From: Microbacterium ginsengiterrae
GTDB lineage: Bacteria > Actinomycetota > Actinomycetes > Actinomycetales > Microbacteriaceae
Length of the DNA stretch: 64,000 nucleotides
Assembly (NCBI RefSeq): GCF_014205075.1
Contig: NZ_JACHMU010000001.1
Coordinates: forward strand, 2,294,001-2,358,000
Reading direction: 5' to 3'
Shown here piece by piece: positions 16,888 through 27,702 of this stretch; position 1 is the first letter of the stretch; each line of letters opens with the position of its first letter. Below the pieces are notes generated by a model. That model was not told where the DNA came from. It saw only the letters and a list, made by a program, of their open reading frames with translations, and ran no database searches. The position numbers were made by a program, and so were the translations under genes.

Positions 16888-17981
16888 ACGCGTTCATTCC
16901 CCCGGCGAAACCCATCATCGGAGCAGAAGAGCGAGAGGCGGTCGACCGCGTGCTGCTGTCCGGGATGATCGCGCAGGGAGCGGAGGTTGCGAGCTTCGAA
17001 CAGGAGTTCTCGGAACACTTCGTGCCAGGTCGTCCATCAGTGGCGGTGAACTCCGGGACGGCCGGTCTGCATCTGGGCCTGCTGGCTGCGGGAGTGGGTC
17101 CCGGGGACGAAGTGATCGTTCCTTCGTTCACCTTTGCGGCTACGGCGAACTCGGTGGCGTTGACGGGCGCGACCCCCGTTTTCGCGGACATCGAACCGCG
17201 TACCTTCTGCCTCGATCCGGACGCGGTCGCTGCGGCGATCACTTCGAAGACGAAGGGCGTGATGCCGGTGCACCTGTACGGGCATCCGGCCCCGATGAAG
17301 GAACTCGTGGCTCTCGCTCAAGAGCGTGGAATCGACGTGTACGAGGATGCTGCGCAAGCTCACGGAGCATCCCTGGATGGACACCCTGTCGGCTCCTTCG
17401 GCGCGTTCGCGATGTTCAGTCTCTATCCGACGAAGAACATGACCAGCGGTGAAGGCGGCATGATCGTCGGCGCCGACGAGGACATCGCCCGCCGGGCGCG
17501 TCTCCTACGCAATCAGGGCATGGAACGCCAGTACGAGAACGAGATCGTCGGCTTCAACGCGCGTATGACCGACATTCACGCAGCGATCGGGCGCGTGCAG
17601 CTGACAAAAGTCGACGCCTGGACGCGAACTCGCCAGATGAACGCGGATTTCCTCGACAAGAACCTTCGCGGTGTCGCGACTCCGCCAGTGGCGCAGGGCG
17701 CAAATCACGTCTATCACCAGTACACGGTCCGCGTGCCTGAAGACAGAGATGGATTCGTGGCCGCCCTCAAGGACGAGCACAACGTCGGAGCGGGCGTGTA
17801 CTACCCGATACCGAACCATCGTTTGCCGTCGCTGAGGCGATATGCGCCCGGCCTGGAACTCCCGGTGACCGAACAGGCGGCCGCGGAGGTCGTTTCTCTT
17901 CCCGTCCACCCGTCGCTGAGCCAGGGCGACCTGGATCGAATCGTTCATGCGGTCAACACCGTCGCTGGAGCGGGCGCCTGA
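16884..17981 (+). CDS. DegT/DnrJ/EryC1 family PLP aminotransferase (WbpE-like)
   Basis: 365 aa. The start GTG 16884 overlaps the previous stop (GTGA) and has AAGGAG 6 nt upstream, so an upstream in-frame start at 16818 is not used. Landmarks: NSGTAGLHLGLLAAGVGPGDEVIVP, DAAQAHGA, and the PLP-lysine region YPTKNMTSGEGG with Lys184. It probably installs the 3-amino group onto the 3-keto sugar nucleotide made by the dehydrogenase encoded next. Genes are in the order D-E-B and share stop/start overlaps, so one mRNA and tight stoichiometry are likely. Specificity among related UDP-sugar aminotransferases cannot be read from the sequence. Confidence 0.88.
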   Translation: MNAFIPPAKPIIGAEEREAVDRVLLSGMIAQGAEVASFEQEFSEHFVPGRPSVAVNSGTAGLHLGLLAAGVGPGDEVIVPSFTFAATANSVALTGATPVFADIEPRTFCLDPDAVAAAITSKTKGVMPVHLYGHPAPMKELVALAQERGIDVYEDAAQAHGASLDGHPVGSFGAFAMFSLYPTKNMTSGEGGMIVGADEDIARRARLLRNQGMERQYENEIVGFNARMTDIHAAIGRVQLTKVDAWTRTRQMNADFLDKNLRGVATPPVAQGANHVYHQYTVRVPEDRDGFVAALKDEHNVGAGVYYPIPNHRLPSLRRYAPGLELPVTEQAAAEVVSLPVHPSLSQGDLDRIVHAVNTVAGAGA

Positions 17982-18979
17982 TGACTCTGAGAGCGGGCCT
18001 CCTCGGCGTCGGCATGATGGGGCGGCATCACGCGAGAGTGCTGCGCGAGCTCGACGGTGTCGAGCTCGTCGCTATCGCGGATCCAGGAGGGGACCCGCAC
18101 GGCGTCGCAGGTGGGCTGGGGGTCCTTCCGGATATCGATGCGCTGATCGCGGCGGACATCGACATCGCCATTGTGGCGGTGCCGACGCGATTCCATGAGG
18201 AAGCCGCCCTGAAGCTGGCCGCAGCCGGAGTGCACACCCTCGTTGAGAAACCGATCGCGCACACCCTCGATGCGGGCCGTCGTATGGTCGACGCCTTCGC
18301 CGAAGCGAAGCTGGTCGGCGCTGTCGGGCATATCGAACGCTTCAACCCCGCGCTTCAAGAGCTTCGGCGCCGGATCGAAGCGGGGGAGCTGGGAGCGGTG
18401 TATCAGGTGACCACGCGACGGCAAGGTCCCTTCCCGGCTCGAATCGCAGATGTCGGTGTCGCCAAGGACCTCGCGTCCCATGACGTCGATCTCACCGCTT
18501 GGGTCGTCCAGTCGGACTACGATCTCGTTTTCGCGCAGACTGCGTACAAGAGCGGCCGTGAATACGAGGACATGATCACGATCACCGGACGCACCAAGTC
18601 CGGGGTGATCGTGAACAACATCGTCAACTGGCTCAGTCCTATGAAGGAGCGTGTGACTGTCGTCACGGGCGAGAAGGGCGCGTTCGTCGCGGACACCAGC
18701 ACGGGCGACCTCACGTTCTACGCCAACGGCACGGTTCCCATCCAATGGGACTCTGTTTCTTCGTTCCGCGGAGTCTCCGAGGGGGATGTCACCCGTTACG
18801 CCTTCGCCAAGCGTGAACCGCTTCGCGTGGAGCACGAGGCCTTCCGCGACGCTGTGCTCGGGGAGGAAACAGACGTCGTGACCATGGCGCAGGGGCAGCG
18901 GACCCTGGAGGTCGTCGAAGCGGCGCTCAACGCCGCGCGCACAAACTCGATCGTCTCCCTTGCAGGCAGGGAGGTCTGA
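17981..18979 (+). CDS. Gfo/Idh/MocA family sugar-nucleotide dehydrogenase (WbpB-like)
   Basis: 332 aa; ATG overlaps the aminotransferase TGA. The N-terminal Rossmann motif GLLGVGMMGRHHARVL (about 6-21), the EKPIAH motif (about 88-93) and the GHIERFNPALQELR region identify the Gfo/Idh/MocA fold with NAD(P)-dependent oxidation. In the WbpB reaction C3 of UDP-GlcNAcA is oxidised before transamination. This fits the preceding WbpE/WbpD-like genes; a UDP-GlcNAc 6-dehydrogenase is needed upstream, and the gene at 23106 could provide it. The stop overlaps the ATG of the ABC transporter. Confidence 0.87.
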   Translation: MTLRAGLLGVGMMGRHHARVLRELDGVELVAIADPGGDPHGVAGGLGVLPDIDALIAADIDIAIVAVPTRFHEEAALKLAAAGVHTLVEKPIAHTLDAGRRMVDAFAEAKLVGAVGHIERFNPALQELRRRIEAGELGAVYQVTTRRQGPFPARIADVGVAKDLASHDVDLTAWVVQSDYDLVFAQTAYKSGREYEDMITITGRTKSGVIVNNIVNWLSPMKERVTVVTGEKGAFVADTSTGDLTFYANGTVPIQWDSVSSFRGVSEGDVTRYAFAKREPLRVEHEAFRDAVLGEETDVVTMAQGQRTLEVVEAALNAARTNSIVSLAGREV

Positions 18980-20757
18980 TGCGTCCGCTCTGGAATGCGC
19001 TTCGCCAGCTGCTCGAGCTCCTTCCCAGAGACGCACGAACGTTCCTCATCCGCTACTCGATATCCTCGTCGGCGCTGGCTCTCCTCGACGTCGTGGCGCT
19101 CGGTCTGCTCGCGATCGTGTTGGCTCCCATCGCTGCGGGCACAGCCGTCACGCTTCCGTTGATCGGAACCGTCGACGCGGATCAGGTCGTCTGGGTGCTC
19201 GTGGCGGCGTGCTCACTTCTCATCGTGAAATCCGTCATTGCCTTGCTTCAACAGTGGTATGTCACGCGACGGATGGCACAGTTCGAACTGATCATCGGAG
19301 ACCGCCTGTTTTCGGCGTACATCCGGGCGCCCTGGCTCGAAAGGCTCAAACGCAATTCGGCGGAGCTCGTGCGGATGGCCGATGTCGGAATCGCGAACAC
19401 CACCTCCGGGCTGATCCTTCCTGTCGCGTCGCTCCCTTCTCAGGTCGTCACCTTCATCGCCGTGCTCGTTGTCCTCTTCGTCGCGCAACCCGGAATCGCT
19501 GTCGTCACGGTGGTATACCTCGGCATCGTCGCGGTGATTCTGTATCTGGCTGTTTCTCGCCGGGCCGTCGTGAATGGTCGCCGGAACCGCGATTTCTCAT
19601 TCCGCACCGCCACCTTGATGACCGAGATGGTCCAGGCGCTCAAAGAGATCACGCTGCGTGATAAGGCACAGGAGGTGGCTGACCACGTCAATGAGAATCG
19701 TGCCGTAGCGGTACGAGCACGAGCCACGATCGCTTTTCTCGGTGCAGTACCGAAATTCGTGTTGGACTCTGCAATGATTCTGGGGTTCCTCATCGTGGGT
19801 GGTGCGGGATACGTCTTCGGCGGAGCGACCGGCGCTTTCAGCGCGATCGCCCTGTTCGGCATCGCAAGTCTTCGCATGGTTCCGTCCATGTTGCAGTTCC
19901 AAGCGGTGATGACATCGACTGCCTCGACGCTGCCTCACGCTCGCGCGGTCATCAGAGACATCAAGGATGCGGAGGGCTACGCGGCTGCGGCGGAGCACAT
20001 CAGTCACGGGCGGCTCGACGAGGATGCGCGCCAGCTGGAGCTGGTCGACGTCTCGTTCCGGTACCCCGGTGCGCAGCATGCCGCGCTCGATCATGTGAAT
20101 CTGACGATCCCGTTCGGTACCCACGTGGCATTCGTGGGAGAATCCGGCGCGGGAAAGTCGACCATGGTCGATGTGATTCTCGGACTTCTCACGCCCACTG
20201 AAGGCGCTATCCGGGTCGACGAGACAGATCTGTCGGCCGTTCTTGGCACCTGGCGTTCGAGAGTGGGCTTCGTGCCGCAAGAAGTCGCGCTGTTCGACGG
20301 CACGATCGGGCAGAACGTCGCACTCACCTGGAGTGACGACTACGACAGGGACGCAGCCCGGCGAGCTGTCGCGCGCGCTCAGCTGGCGTCTGTCGTCGAC
20401 GGGCGGGCGGGCGGGCTGGACGCGCGCGTGGGGGAGCGGGGTCTGGCGCTCTCCGGCGGACAGCGCCAGCGGTTGGGCATCGCTCGGGCACTCTATACGG
20501 ACCCGGTTGTCCTGGTGATGGATGAGGCAACATCCGCCCTCGACACGCAGACCGAGGATGCGGTGACCACAGCGATCAGCGGATTGCGCGGATCCGTCAC
20601 CGTCATCACAGTTGCTCACCGACTTGCGACCATCCGCAACGCCGACCTCATCTGCTTCTTCCAGGGCGGGCGGATCGCGGCGAGAGGGAGCTTCGAAGAA
20701 GTGGTTGCGGCGGCACCAGAGTTCGCCGAACAGGCTCGGCTCGCCGGACTCGTATGA
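18979..20757 (+). CDS. ABC transporter, fused permease and ATPase (PglK-like flippase candidate)
   Basis: 592 aa half-transporter with an N-terminal six-helix type IV exporter domain (residues about 20-330) and a C-terminal nucleotide-binding domain: Walker A GESGAGKST at about 391-399, signature LSGGQRQR near 492, Walker B VLVMDEATSA near 512-521. Start and stop overlap with the sugar-biosynthesis genes upstream, and its own end precedes a glycosyltransferase. Length and layout resemble PglK, which flips lipid-linked oligosaccharides in glycosylation pathways. MsbA-like lipid export is also possible. It would function as a dimer and is the third export system in this locus. Confidence 0.8.
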   Translation: MRPLWNALRQLLELLPRDARTFLIRYSISSSALALLDVVALGLLAIVLAPIAAGTAVTLPLIGTVDADQVVWVLVAACSLLIVKSVIALLQQWYVTRRMAQFELIIGDRLFSAYIRAPWLERLKRNSAELVRMADVGIANTTSGLILPVASLPSQVVTFIAVLVVLFVAQPGIAVVTVVYLGIVAVILYLAVSRRAVVNGRRNRDFSFRTATLMTEMVQALKEITLRDKAQEVADHVNENRAVAVRARATIAFLGAVPKFVLDSAMILGFLIVGGAGYVFGGATGAFSAIALFGIASLRMVPSMLQFQAVMTSTASTLPHARAVIRDIKDAEGYAAAAEHISHGRLDEDARQLELVDVSFRYPGAQHAALDHVNLTIPFGTHVAFVGESGAGKSTMVDVILGLLTPTEGAIRVDETDLSAVLGTWRSRVGFVPQEVALFDGTIGQNVALTWSDDYDRDAARRAVARAQLASVVDGRAGGLDARVGERGLALSGGQRQRLGIARALYTDPVVLVMDEATSALDTQTEDAVTTAISGLRGSVTVITVAHRLATIRNADLICFFQGGRIAARGSFEEVVAAAPEFAEQARLAGLV

Positions 20758-20793
20758 GGCAGCCCTGCGTGGGGCGCCAGAAATGAGCGATGG

Positions 20794-20799
20794 TAGAGT
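20794..20799 (+). promoter_or_regulatory. -10 TAGAGT, leaderless start of GT4 gene
   Basis: TAGAGT ends 6 nt before GTG 20806. There is no Shine-Dalgarno sequence upstream. Confidence 0.5.
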
Positions 20800-20805
20800 G
20801 AACGC

Positions 20806-21870
20806 GTGCGCGTCTGTGTAATCACCACTTGGTTTCCTACGGCGCTCAACACAGGCGCCGGTTCGTTCATCGCGCGTGATGCCGTGGCCCTGTCCAAAGA
20901 CCACGATGTCGCGATCATACATCTCGTCGGTGACGATCTCGACGACGGCGTGAGGGAATTCGCGTATGCGGGAATCCCTGTGGAGCGGCTGCCGATCGAC
21001 GTGCGTACACGAGCCGGCAAAGTCGCTGCTATGCGTGAAGTGCCGCGCCGCCTCCGCGGGTTCGACCTCGTTCACACGATGGCAGCTCCCGCGATCACAC
21101 CATTCGTGTTGCGGCGCCCGAAGGTGCCATGGGTCCACACTGAGCACTGGTCTCAGCTCGCTGTCATCGCTCAGGGCGGTCGCACTGCTGTGGATCGCTG
21201 GGCGATCGATCGTACGTTCTCCGGACCAGACGAACTCGTTGCGGTGAGTGAATATCTCGCGGACTTGGTGCGCCGCGTCCGGCGCAAACCGGTCGACGTG
21301 GTCGGCAACATCGTGGACAGGCCAGCGCAGGCCACCCTCGTAGCTCGCACTGGACCGTTGCGTCTTCTCGGGGCGTCGAACGTGATCCCATCCAAAGGCT
21401 GGCGCATCGCAGTCGATGCGCTCCGAATACTTCTCGAACGAGGGGTGGACGCTCACCTCACCTGGCTGGGAGACGGCCTTGAGTTCGAGGCACTCAGGGC
21501 TGCTTCCGCAGAGCTGCCGATCTCGGTGCCTGGGCGGGTGGACAGTGACGGGGTGGCACGCGCGATGGCCGAGGCAGACGTGTTCGTACTCCCCACAGAG
21601 CGGGAGACTTTTTCGTTGGTCACCGTGGAGGCCCTCGCCGCGGGCGTGCCCGTCGTCACCAGCGGGGTAGGTGCTCATGTGGACTTCCTTCGCGGTGGTC
21701 ATGGAGTCGTGGTCGACCGAGACGCGCAAGCAATCGCCGACGGCATCATGGCAGCCGAGACGATCGACCGCAGTGCCGTGCGCGCACATGGGGAAGAGCT
21801 TCTGACCGCGTTCTCGGAAGAGAGCTTCCGCGCGAACTATCTGGCTGTCTATGAAAGGGCTGTTCGTTGA
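20806..21870 (+). CDS. GT4 family glycosyltransferase
   Basis: 354 aa, GTG start with TAGAGT 6 nt upstream. N-terminal VCVITTWFPTALNTGAGSFIARDA and C-terminal donor-site pattern EADVFVLPTERETFSLVTVEALAAGVPVVTSGVGAHVDF define a GT-B, GT4-type retaining transferase. It likely adds a sugar to a lipid-linked glycan of this locus. Its TGA overlaps the TTG start of the next glycosyltransferase. Confidence 0.85.
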   Translation: MRVCVITTWFPTALNTGAGSFIARDAVALSKDHDVAIIHLVGDDLDDGVREFAYAGIPVERLPIDVRTRAGKVAAMREVPRRLRGFDLVHTMAAPAITPFVLRRPKVPWVHTEHWSQLAVIAQGGRTAVDRWAIDRTFSGPDELVAVSEYLADLVRRVRRKPVDVVGNIVDRPAQATLVARTGPLRLLGASNVIPSKGWRIAVDALRILLERGVDAHLTWLGDGLEFEALRAASAELPISVPGRVDSDGVARAMAEADVFVLPTERETFSLVTVEALAAGVPVVTSGVGAHVDFLRGGHGVVVDRDAQAIADGIMAAETIDRSAVRAHGEELLTAFSEESFRANYLAVYERAVR

Positions 21871-23057
21871 CCGTGCCCACCGTCGACATGATCATCGCCG
21901 TCCATGACCTGCGCCGAAACGTATCGCGTGCAGTCCGGTCCGTGATTCAGGACGCGGACCCGACGATCCGCGCCTTCATCGTGGCTCACAATCTTCCTGT
22001 CGAGGATGTGCGTCTGGCGCTGGCGGATCTGATCGACGAGAACCCTGGACGTGTCCGGGTGGAACAGCTCGACGACGGAATCAGAAGTCCCTCTGGTCCG
22101 TTCAACTACGGGATGCGGTCGTCCACAGCGGACTACGTCGGCATCATGGGGTCCGATGACGAGCTCGACCCGACGTCGATCAGAGAGTGGCGTGCGTGTG
22201 CGGAGGCTCGCCATGCCGACGCTGTGATCGCCAAGGTCGTCCGCGGAGCGAATCGCGGACTGGTGCGGTCTCCGGCTAAACGGGTCTGGAAGTTCGGAGC
22301 CCTCGACTTCGCGAAGGATCGGCTTTCCTATCGAAGCGCTCCGCTCGGCCTCATCCGACGCGACGCGGTGGAGCGCTTCGATCTGCGACTGCTCGAGGGC
22401 GCCGGGAACGGCGGTGACCTGCCGTTCGTCACACGTCTGTGGGCCCTCGGGCGCGTCGTACCGTCGACTGGCCTGGGAGCTTACGTCGAACACGCCGATG
22501 CGCCGGCGCGCGTGACGTGGGCAGCCAAACCGATAGACGAAGAGCATGGCTCGATCCGCTGGATGCTGTCGGGCACCTTCATCAACTCGCTGCGCCCGTC
22601 GTACCGCACCGCTTTGGGAACGAAACTGCTGCGACGCAACGTCATGGATTCGATTCGCAAGCGCGATGGTGGGCGTGCGCTCACGAACGAGGACATGGCA
22701 GGTCTTCGGCGCAGCATCCAGATGATCTTGGCGTACGCTCCACGCAGCCGCTGGCTTGTATCTCGGGCGCACGGCGCGATGATCGAGGAACTGTTGCGCG
22801 ATGCTCCGCGGCGTGAGGTGATAGTGGGGTGGGATGAGATCGCTGCCAATCCCTCACATCGCGACTCTCTTCTGCCCGCGCGGTTGCGATTCGTCCTTCA
22901 CCGTCAGGCACAGCCGCGCTACGCGGCAGCGGCGGCTCTGATCAAGGTCGGGTCCTCGCGATACCTGCCGGCCGCAGTTCGAGCGACGATCGCACTGGCG
23001 ACCACGGTCGTCGCCATCGTGGCCGTGCTTGTCGTACGTTCCGTCTCTTCCGGCTGA
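21867..23057 (+). CDS. GT2-like glycosyltransferase with C-terminal membrane anchor
   Basis: 396 aa from TTG 21867, which overlaps the previous stop (TTGA) and has AAAGGG as ribosome binding site; GTG at 21873 is an alternative. GT2-type elements: VDMIIAVHDLRRNVSRAVRSV, FNYGMRSSTADYVGIMGSDDELDPTSI. The unusual final 30 residues (ATIALATTVVAIVAVLVV) form one hydrophobic helix and should tether the enzyme to the membrane. It closes the lower-GC half of the locus. Confidence 0.8.
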   Translation: MTVPTVDMIIAVHDLRRNVSRAVRSVIQDADPTIRAFIVAHNLPVEDVRLALADLIDENPGRVRVEQLDDGIRSPSGPFNYGMRSSTADYVGIMGSDDELDPTSIREWRACAEARHADAVIAKVVRGANRGLVRSPAKRVWKFGALDFAKDRLSYRSAPLGLIRRDAVERFDLRLLEGAGNGGDLPFVTRLWALGRVVPSTGLGAYVEHADAPARVTWAAKPIDEEHGSIRWMLSGTFINSLRPSYRTALGTKLLRRNVMDSIRKRDGGRALTNEDMAGLRRSIQMILAYAPRSRWLVSRAHGAMIEELLRDAPRREVIVGWDEIAANPSHRDSLLPARLRFVLHRQAQPRYAAAAALIKVGSSRYLPAAVRATIALATTVVAIVAVLVVRSVSSG

Positions 23058-23093
23058 GCCGCGGCCCAGATCTCTGCCCGCCGAGCGACGGCT

Positions 23094-23099
23094 TAGACT
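23094..23099 (+). promoter_or_regulatory. -10 TAGACT, leaderless start of sugar dehydrogenase
   Basis: TAGACT ends 6 nt before ATG 23106. There is no Shine-Dalgarno sequence. Confidence 0.5.
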
Positions 23100-23105
23100 G
23101 GAACA

Positions 23106-25537
<2,432 letters not shown>

Positions 25538-25547
25538 ACTCGGAACC

Positions 25548-26342
25548 GTGAGTCACGCCGCTGTCGGGGCGCCGGGAACGCCCCGGCGGTATCTGCATTC
25601 GCTGTGGCTGCTGTCGGCCCGCGACCTCAAGGTCCGCTACGCCACGAGCTTCCTCGGCTACCTCTGGTCGGTGCTGGACCCCCTGGTGATGAGCGGCATC
25701 TACTGGTTCGTATTCACGCAGGTCTTCCAGCGGGACGTCGGCGAGGATCCGTACATCGTCTTCCTCATCAGCGCGCTGCTGCCGTGGGTGTGGTTCAACT
25801 CGTCGGTCTCGGACTTCACGAAGGCGTTCAAGAAGGATTCGCGACTGGTGCGGTCGACGAACATCCCCAGGACGATCTGGGTGAACCGCATTGTCTTGAG
25901 CAAGGGGATGGAGTTCCTCTTCTCCCTCCCGGTCCTCGCACTGTTCGCGATCTTCTCACCCGGGACGCAGTTTGGCTGGGGCATCCTCTGGTTCCCCGTG
26001 GCCGTACTGCTCCAGGTCATCCTGCTCGTCGGCCTCGGGATGCTGGTCGCGCCTCTGTGCGCACTGTACGCCGATCTGGAGCGTACGACAGGTCTGATCC
26101 TGCGCGCCCTCTTCTATGCGACGCCGATCATCTACAGTGTGTCGAACCTGCCCGGCCCGTTCGAGACGATCGGATCCTTCAACCCTCTCGCAGGGATCTT
26201 CACCCTGTACCGCATGGCGTTCTTCCCTGATCAGTGGCACCAGAACACCGTTCTCATCGGCGCCGCGATGAGTCTGCTGATCTTCGCGCTCGGGTGGTGG
26301 GTGTTCCACTCACTCGAGCGATCCGTGCTGAAGGAGTTGTGA
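25548..26342 (+). CDS. ABC-2 type polysaccharide export permease (galactan Wzm)
   Basis: 264 aa from GTG 25548 (starts SHAAVGAPGTPRRYLHSLWLLSARDLKVRYATSFLGYLWSVLDPL), chosen over a frame that runs back into glf. Six hydrophobic segments and the SLERSVLKEL tail match Wzm proteins. Together with the following ATPase, and placed between glf and galactofuranosyltransferases, it is the likely exporter of the lipid-linked galactofuranan. This is comparable to the mycobacterial Rv3781/Rv3783 system flanking glfT1. The TGA overlaps the ATG of the ATPase gene. Confidence 0.88.
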   Translation: MSHAAVGAPGTPRRYLHSLWLLSARDLKVRYATSFLGYLWSVLDPLVMSGIYWFVFTQVFQRDVGEDPYIVFLISALLPWVWFNSSVSDFTKAFKKDSRLVRSTNIPRTIWVNRIVLSKGMEFLFSLPVLALFAIFSPGTQFGWGILWFPVAVLLQVILLVGLGMLVAPLCALYADLERTTGLILRALFYATPIIYSVSNLPGPFETIGSFNPLAGIFTLYRMAFFPDQWHQNTVLIGAAMSLLIFALGWWVFHSLERSVLKEL

Positions 26343-27079
26343 TGTCGGCTGCGATCGATGTGCGAGATCTCGGTGTCCAGTTCCGACGGAACAGGCGAGG
26401 GCGTCGCAGCTTCAAAGACCTCTTCGCTGACGCCTCGCGCCGCAGCAGGCCGGGGGAGTTCTGGGCGCTGCGCGACGTCTCGTTCACCGTCCGTCCCGGC
26501 GAGTCGATCGGCGTGGTCGGACGCAACGGGCAGGGCAAGTCCACACTGCTGCGTCTGGTCGCGGGCGTGCTGCTGCCGGACGAGGGCTCGGTGACGGTCA
26601 ACGGGGGAGTGGCGCCCCTGATCGAGCTCACCGGCGGTTTCGTCGGAGACCTCACCGTCCGGGAGAACGTCCGTCTCACCGCCGGCCTGCACGGGATGCC
26701 GAAGCAGGAGATCGCGCGCCGCTATGAGGACATGATCGCCTTCGCGGAACTGCAGGACTTCCAGGAGACGCCCTACAAGCATCTCTCGAACGGCATGAAG
26801 GTGCGTCTGGCGTTCTCCGTCGTCTCCCAGCTCAACGAGCCCATCCTCCTCGTCGACGAGGTGCTCGCCGTCGGGGACAAGGCTTTCCGCGACAAGTGCT
26901 ACCGGCGCATCGACGAGTTGCTCGCGGAGGGTCGCACGCTCTTCTTCGTCAGCCACAACGAACGTGACCTCCGTCGTTTCTGCACGCGAGGCTTATACCT
27001 CGACAAGGGGGCGCTCGTGCTCGACGCGGGCATCGGCGAGGTCCTCGACCGGTACAACGCCGACCACTCGGGCCGTTAG
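26342..27079 (+). CDS. ABC exporter ATPase (galactan Wzt)
   Basis: 245 aa. Walker A GRNGQGKST near residues 62-70, signature-like region HLSNGMKVRLAFSV near 149-162, and Walker B EPILLVDEVLAVGD near 169-182. Short Wzt form without a carbohydrate-binding extension. The ATG overlaps the permease TGA. The stop overlaps by 3-4 nt the end of the convergent unknown membrane protein, leaving no room for a terminator. Confidence 0.9.
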   Translation: MSAAIDVRDLGVQFRRNRRGRRSFKDLFADASRRSRPGEFWALRDVSFTVRPGESIGVVGRNGQGKSTLLRLVAGVLLPDEGSVTVNGGVAPLIELTGGFVGDLTVRENVRLTAGLHGMPKQEIARRYEDMIAFAELQDFQETPYKHLSNGMKVRLAFSVVSQLNEPILLVDEVLAVGDKAFRDKCYRRIDELLAEGRTLFFVSHNERDLRRFCTRGLYLDKGALVLDAGIGEVLDRYNADHSGR

Positions 27080-27702
27080 AGCCCTGCGATGGAGCGAAGC
27101 GCGCTCAGCGCATCCCGCGAGGCCTTCAGCGGCCCCTGCGGATCAGCGCCGGCATCGTACGCCGATCGCAGCGTCTTGAGCTCTGCGGCATAACGGGACA
27201 CCGCAGAGGCCCAGTCGCCGGCGATCGCCTTCGGCGTCGCCGCCTCGGCGAGATTGGCCGCGTCCTGCTGGAGCGAGTCCACGATCTGGGCTCCCACCTC
27301 GGGATTGGCCGCGGCAAGATCCAGGCCGCGCGTCGCGTCATCGAGGCGCGGTTGCACCCGCTCGGTGAACGTTTCGAGGTCGGGCTCGGCGACGGGCGGA
27401 GGGCTCGTCTCCGGCTCCATCGTCGGCTCGGGATCCGGGTGCGCCGACGTCGGCGTCGGCGTCGGGGTGGACGTCGGCGTCGGTGTCGGCGATGCAGTGG
27501 TCGTCGGGCTCGACGTCGGCGTCGGAGAGGACGTGGGCTCCTGGACGGGCGCGCCGCCGCCCGAGAGGGCGAACGCCATCGCCACTCCCGCGACCACGAG
27601 GACGGCCACCGCGATCCCCACGATCAGCCATACCCGCCCGCTCCGGGGCTTCTTCTGCTCGTGGAAGACCCATTCGGCCCTGGGCTGCTGCTCGTCACTC
27701 AT
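27076..27702 (-). CDS. Membrane-anchored Pro/Thr/Ser-rich protein of unknown function
   Basis: 208 aa. Residues 1-22 are charged and cytosolic, residues about 24-46 form one membrane helix (VWLIVGIAVAVLVVAGVAMAFAL), then an about 45-residue P/T/S spacer with repeated PTPTPTS units reaches through the wall. The C-terminal 110 residues are helical (FTERVQPRLDDATRGLDLAAANPEVG). No known domain is recognised. The ATG overlaps the TGA of the GlfT1-like gene, so it is the last gene of that minus-strand operon. Its job may be linked to extracellular galactan assembly or anchoring, which is inference from position only. Confidence 0.75.
   Translation of the reverse strand: MSDEQQPRAEWVFHEQKKPRSGRVWLIVGIAVAVLVVAGVAMAFALSGGGAPVQEPTSSPTPTSSPTTTASPTPTPTSTPTPTPTSAHPDPEPTMEPETSPPPVAEPDLETFTERVQPRLDDATRGLDLAAANPEVGAQIVDSLQQDAANLAEAATPKAIAGDWASAVSRYAAELKTLRSAYDAGADPQGPLKASRDALSALRSIAGL

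Noticed and set aside
19597-21789. Minus-strand open frame of 730 codons over the ABC transporter and GT4 genes
   Set aside because: Shadow frame; the plus strand has recognisable domains throughout.
27415-27545. Tandem GTCGGCGTCGG-like DNA repeats
   Set aside because: Explained by the coding of the Pro/Thr/Ser spacer of the membrane protein; not a separate repeat element.
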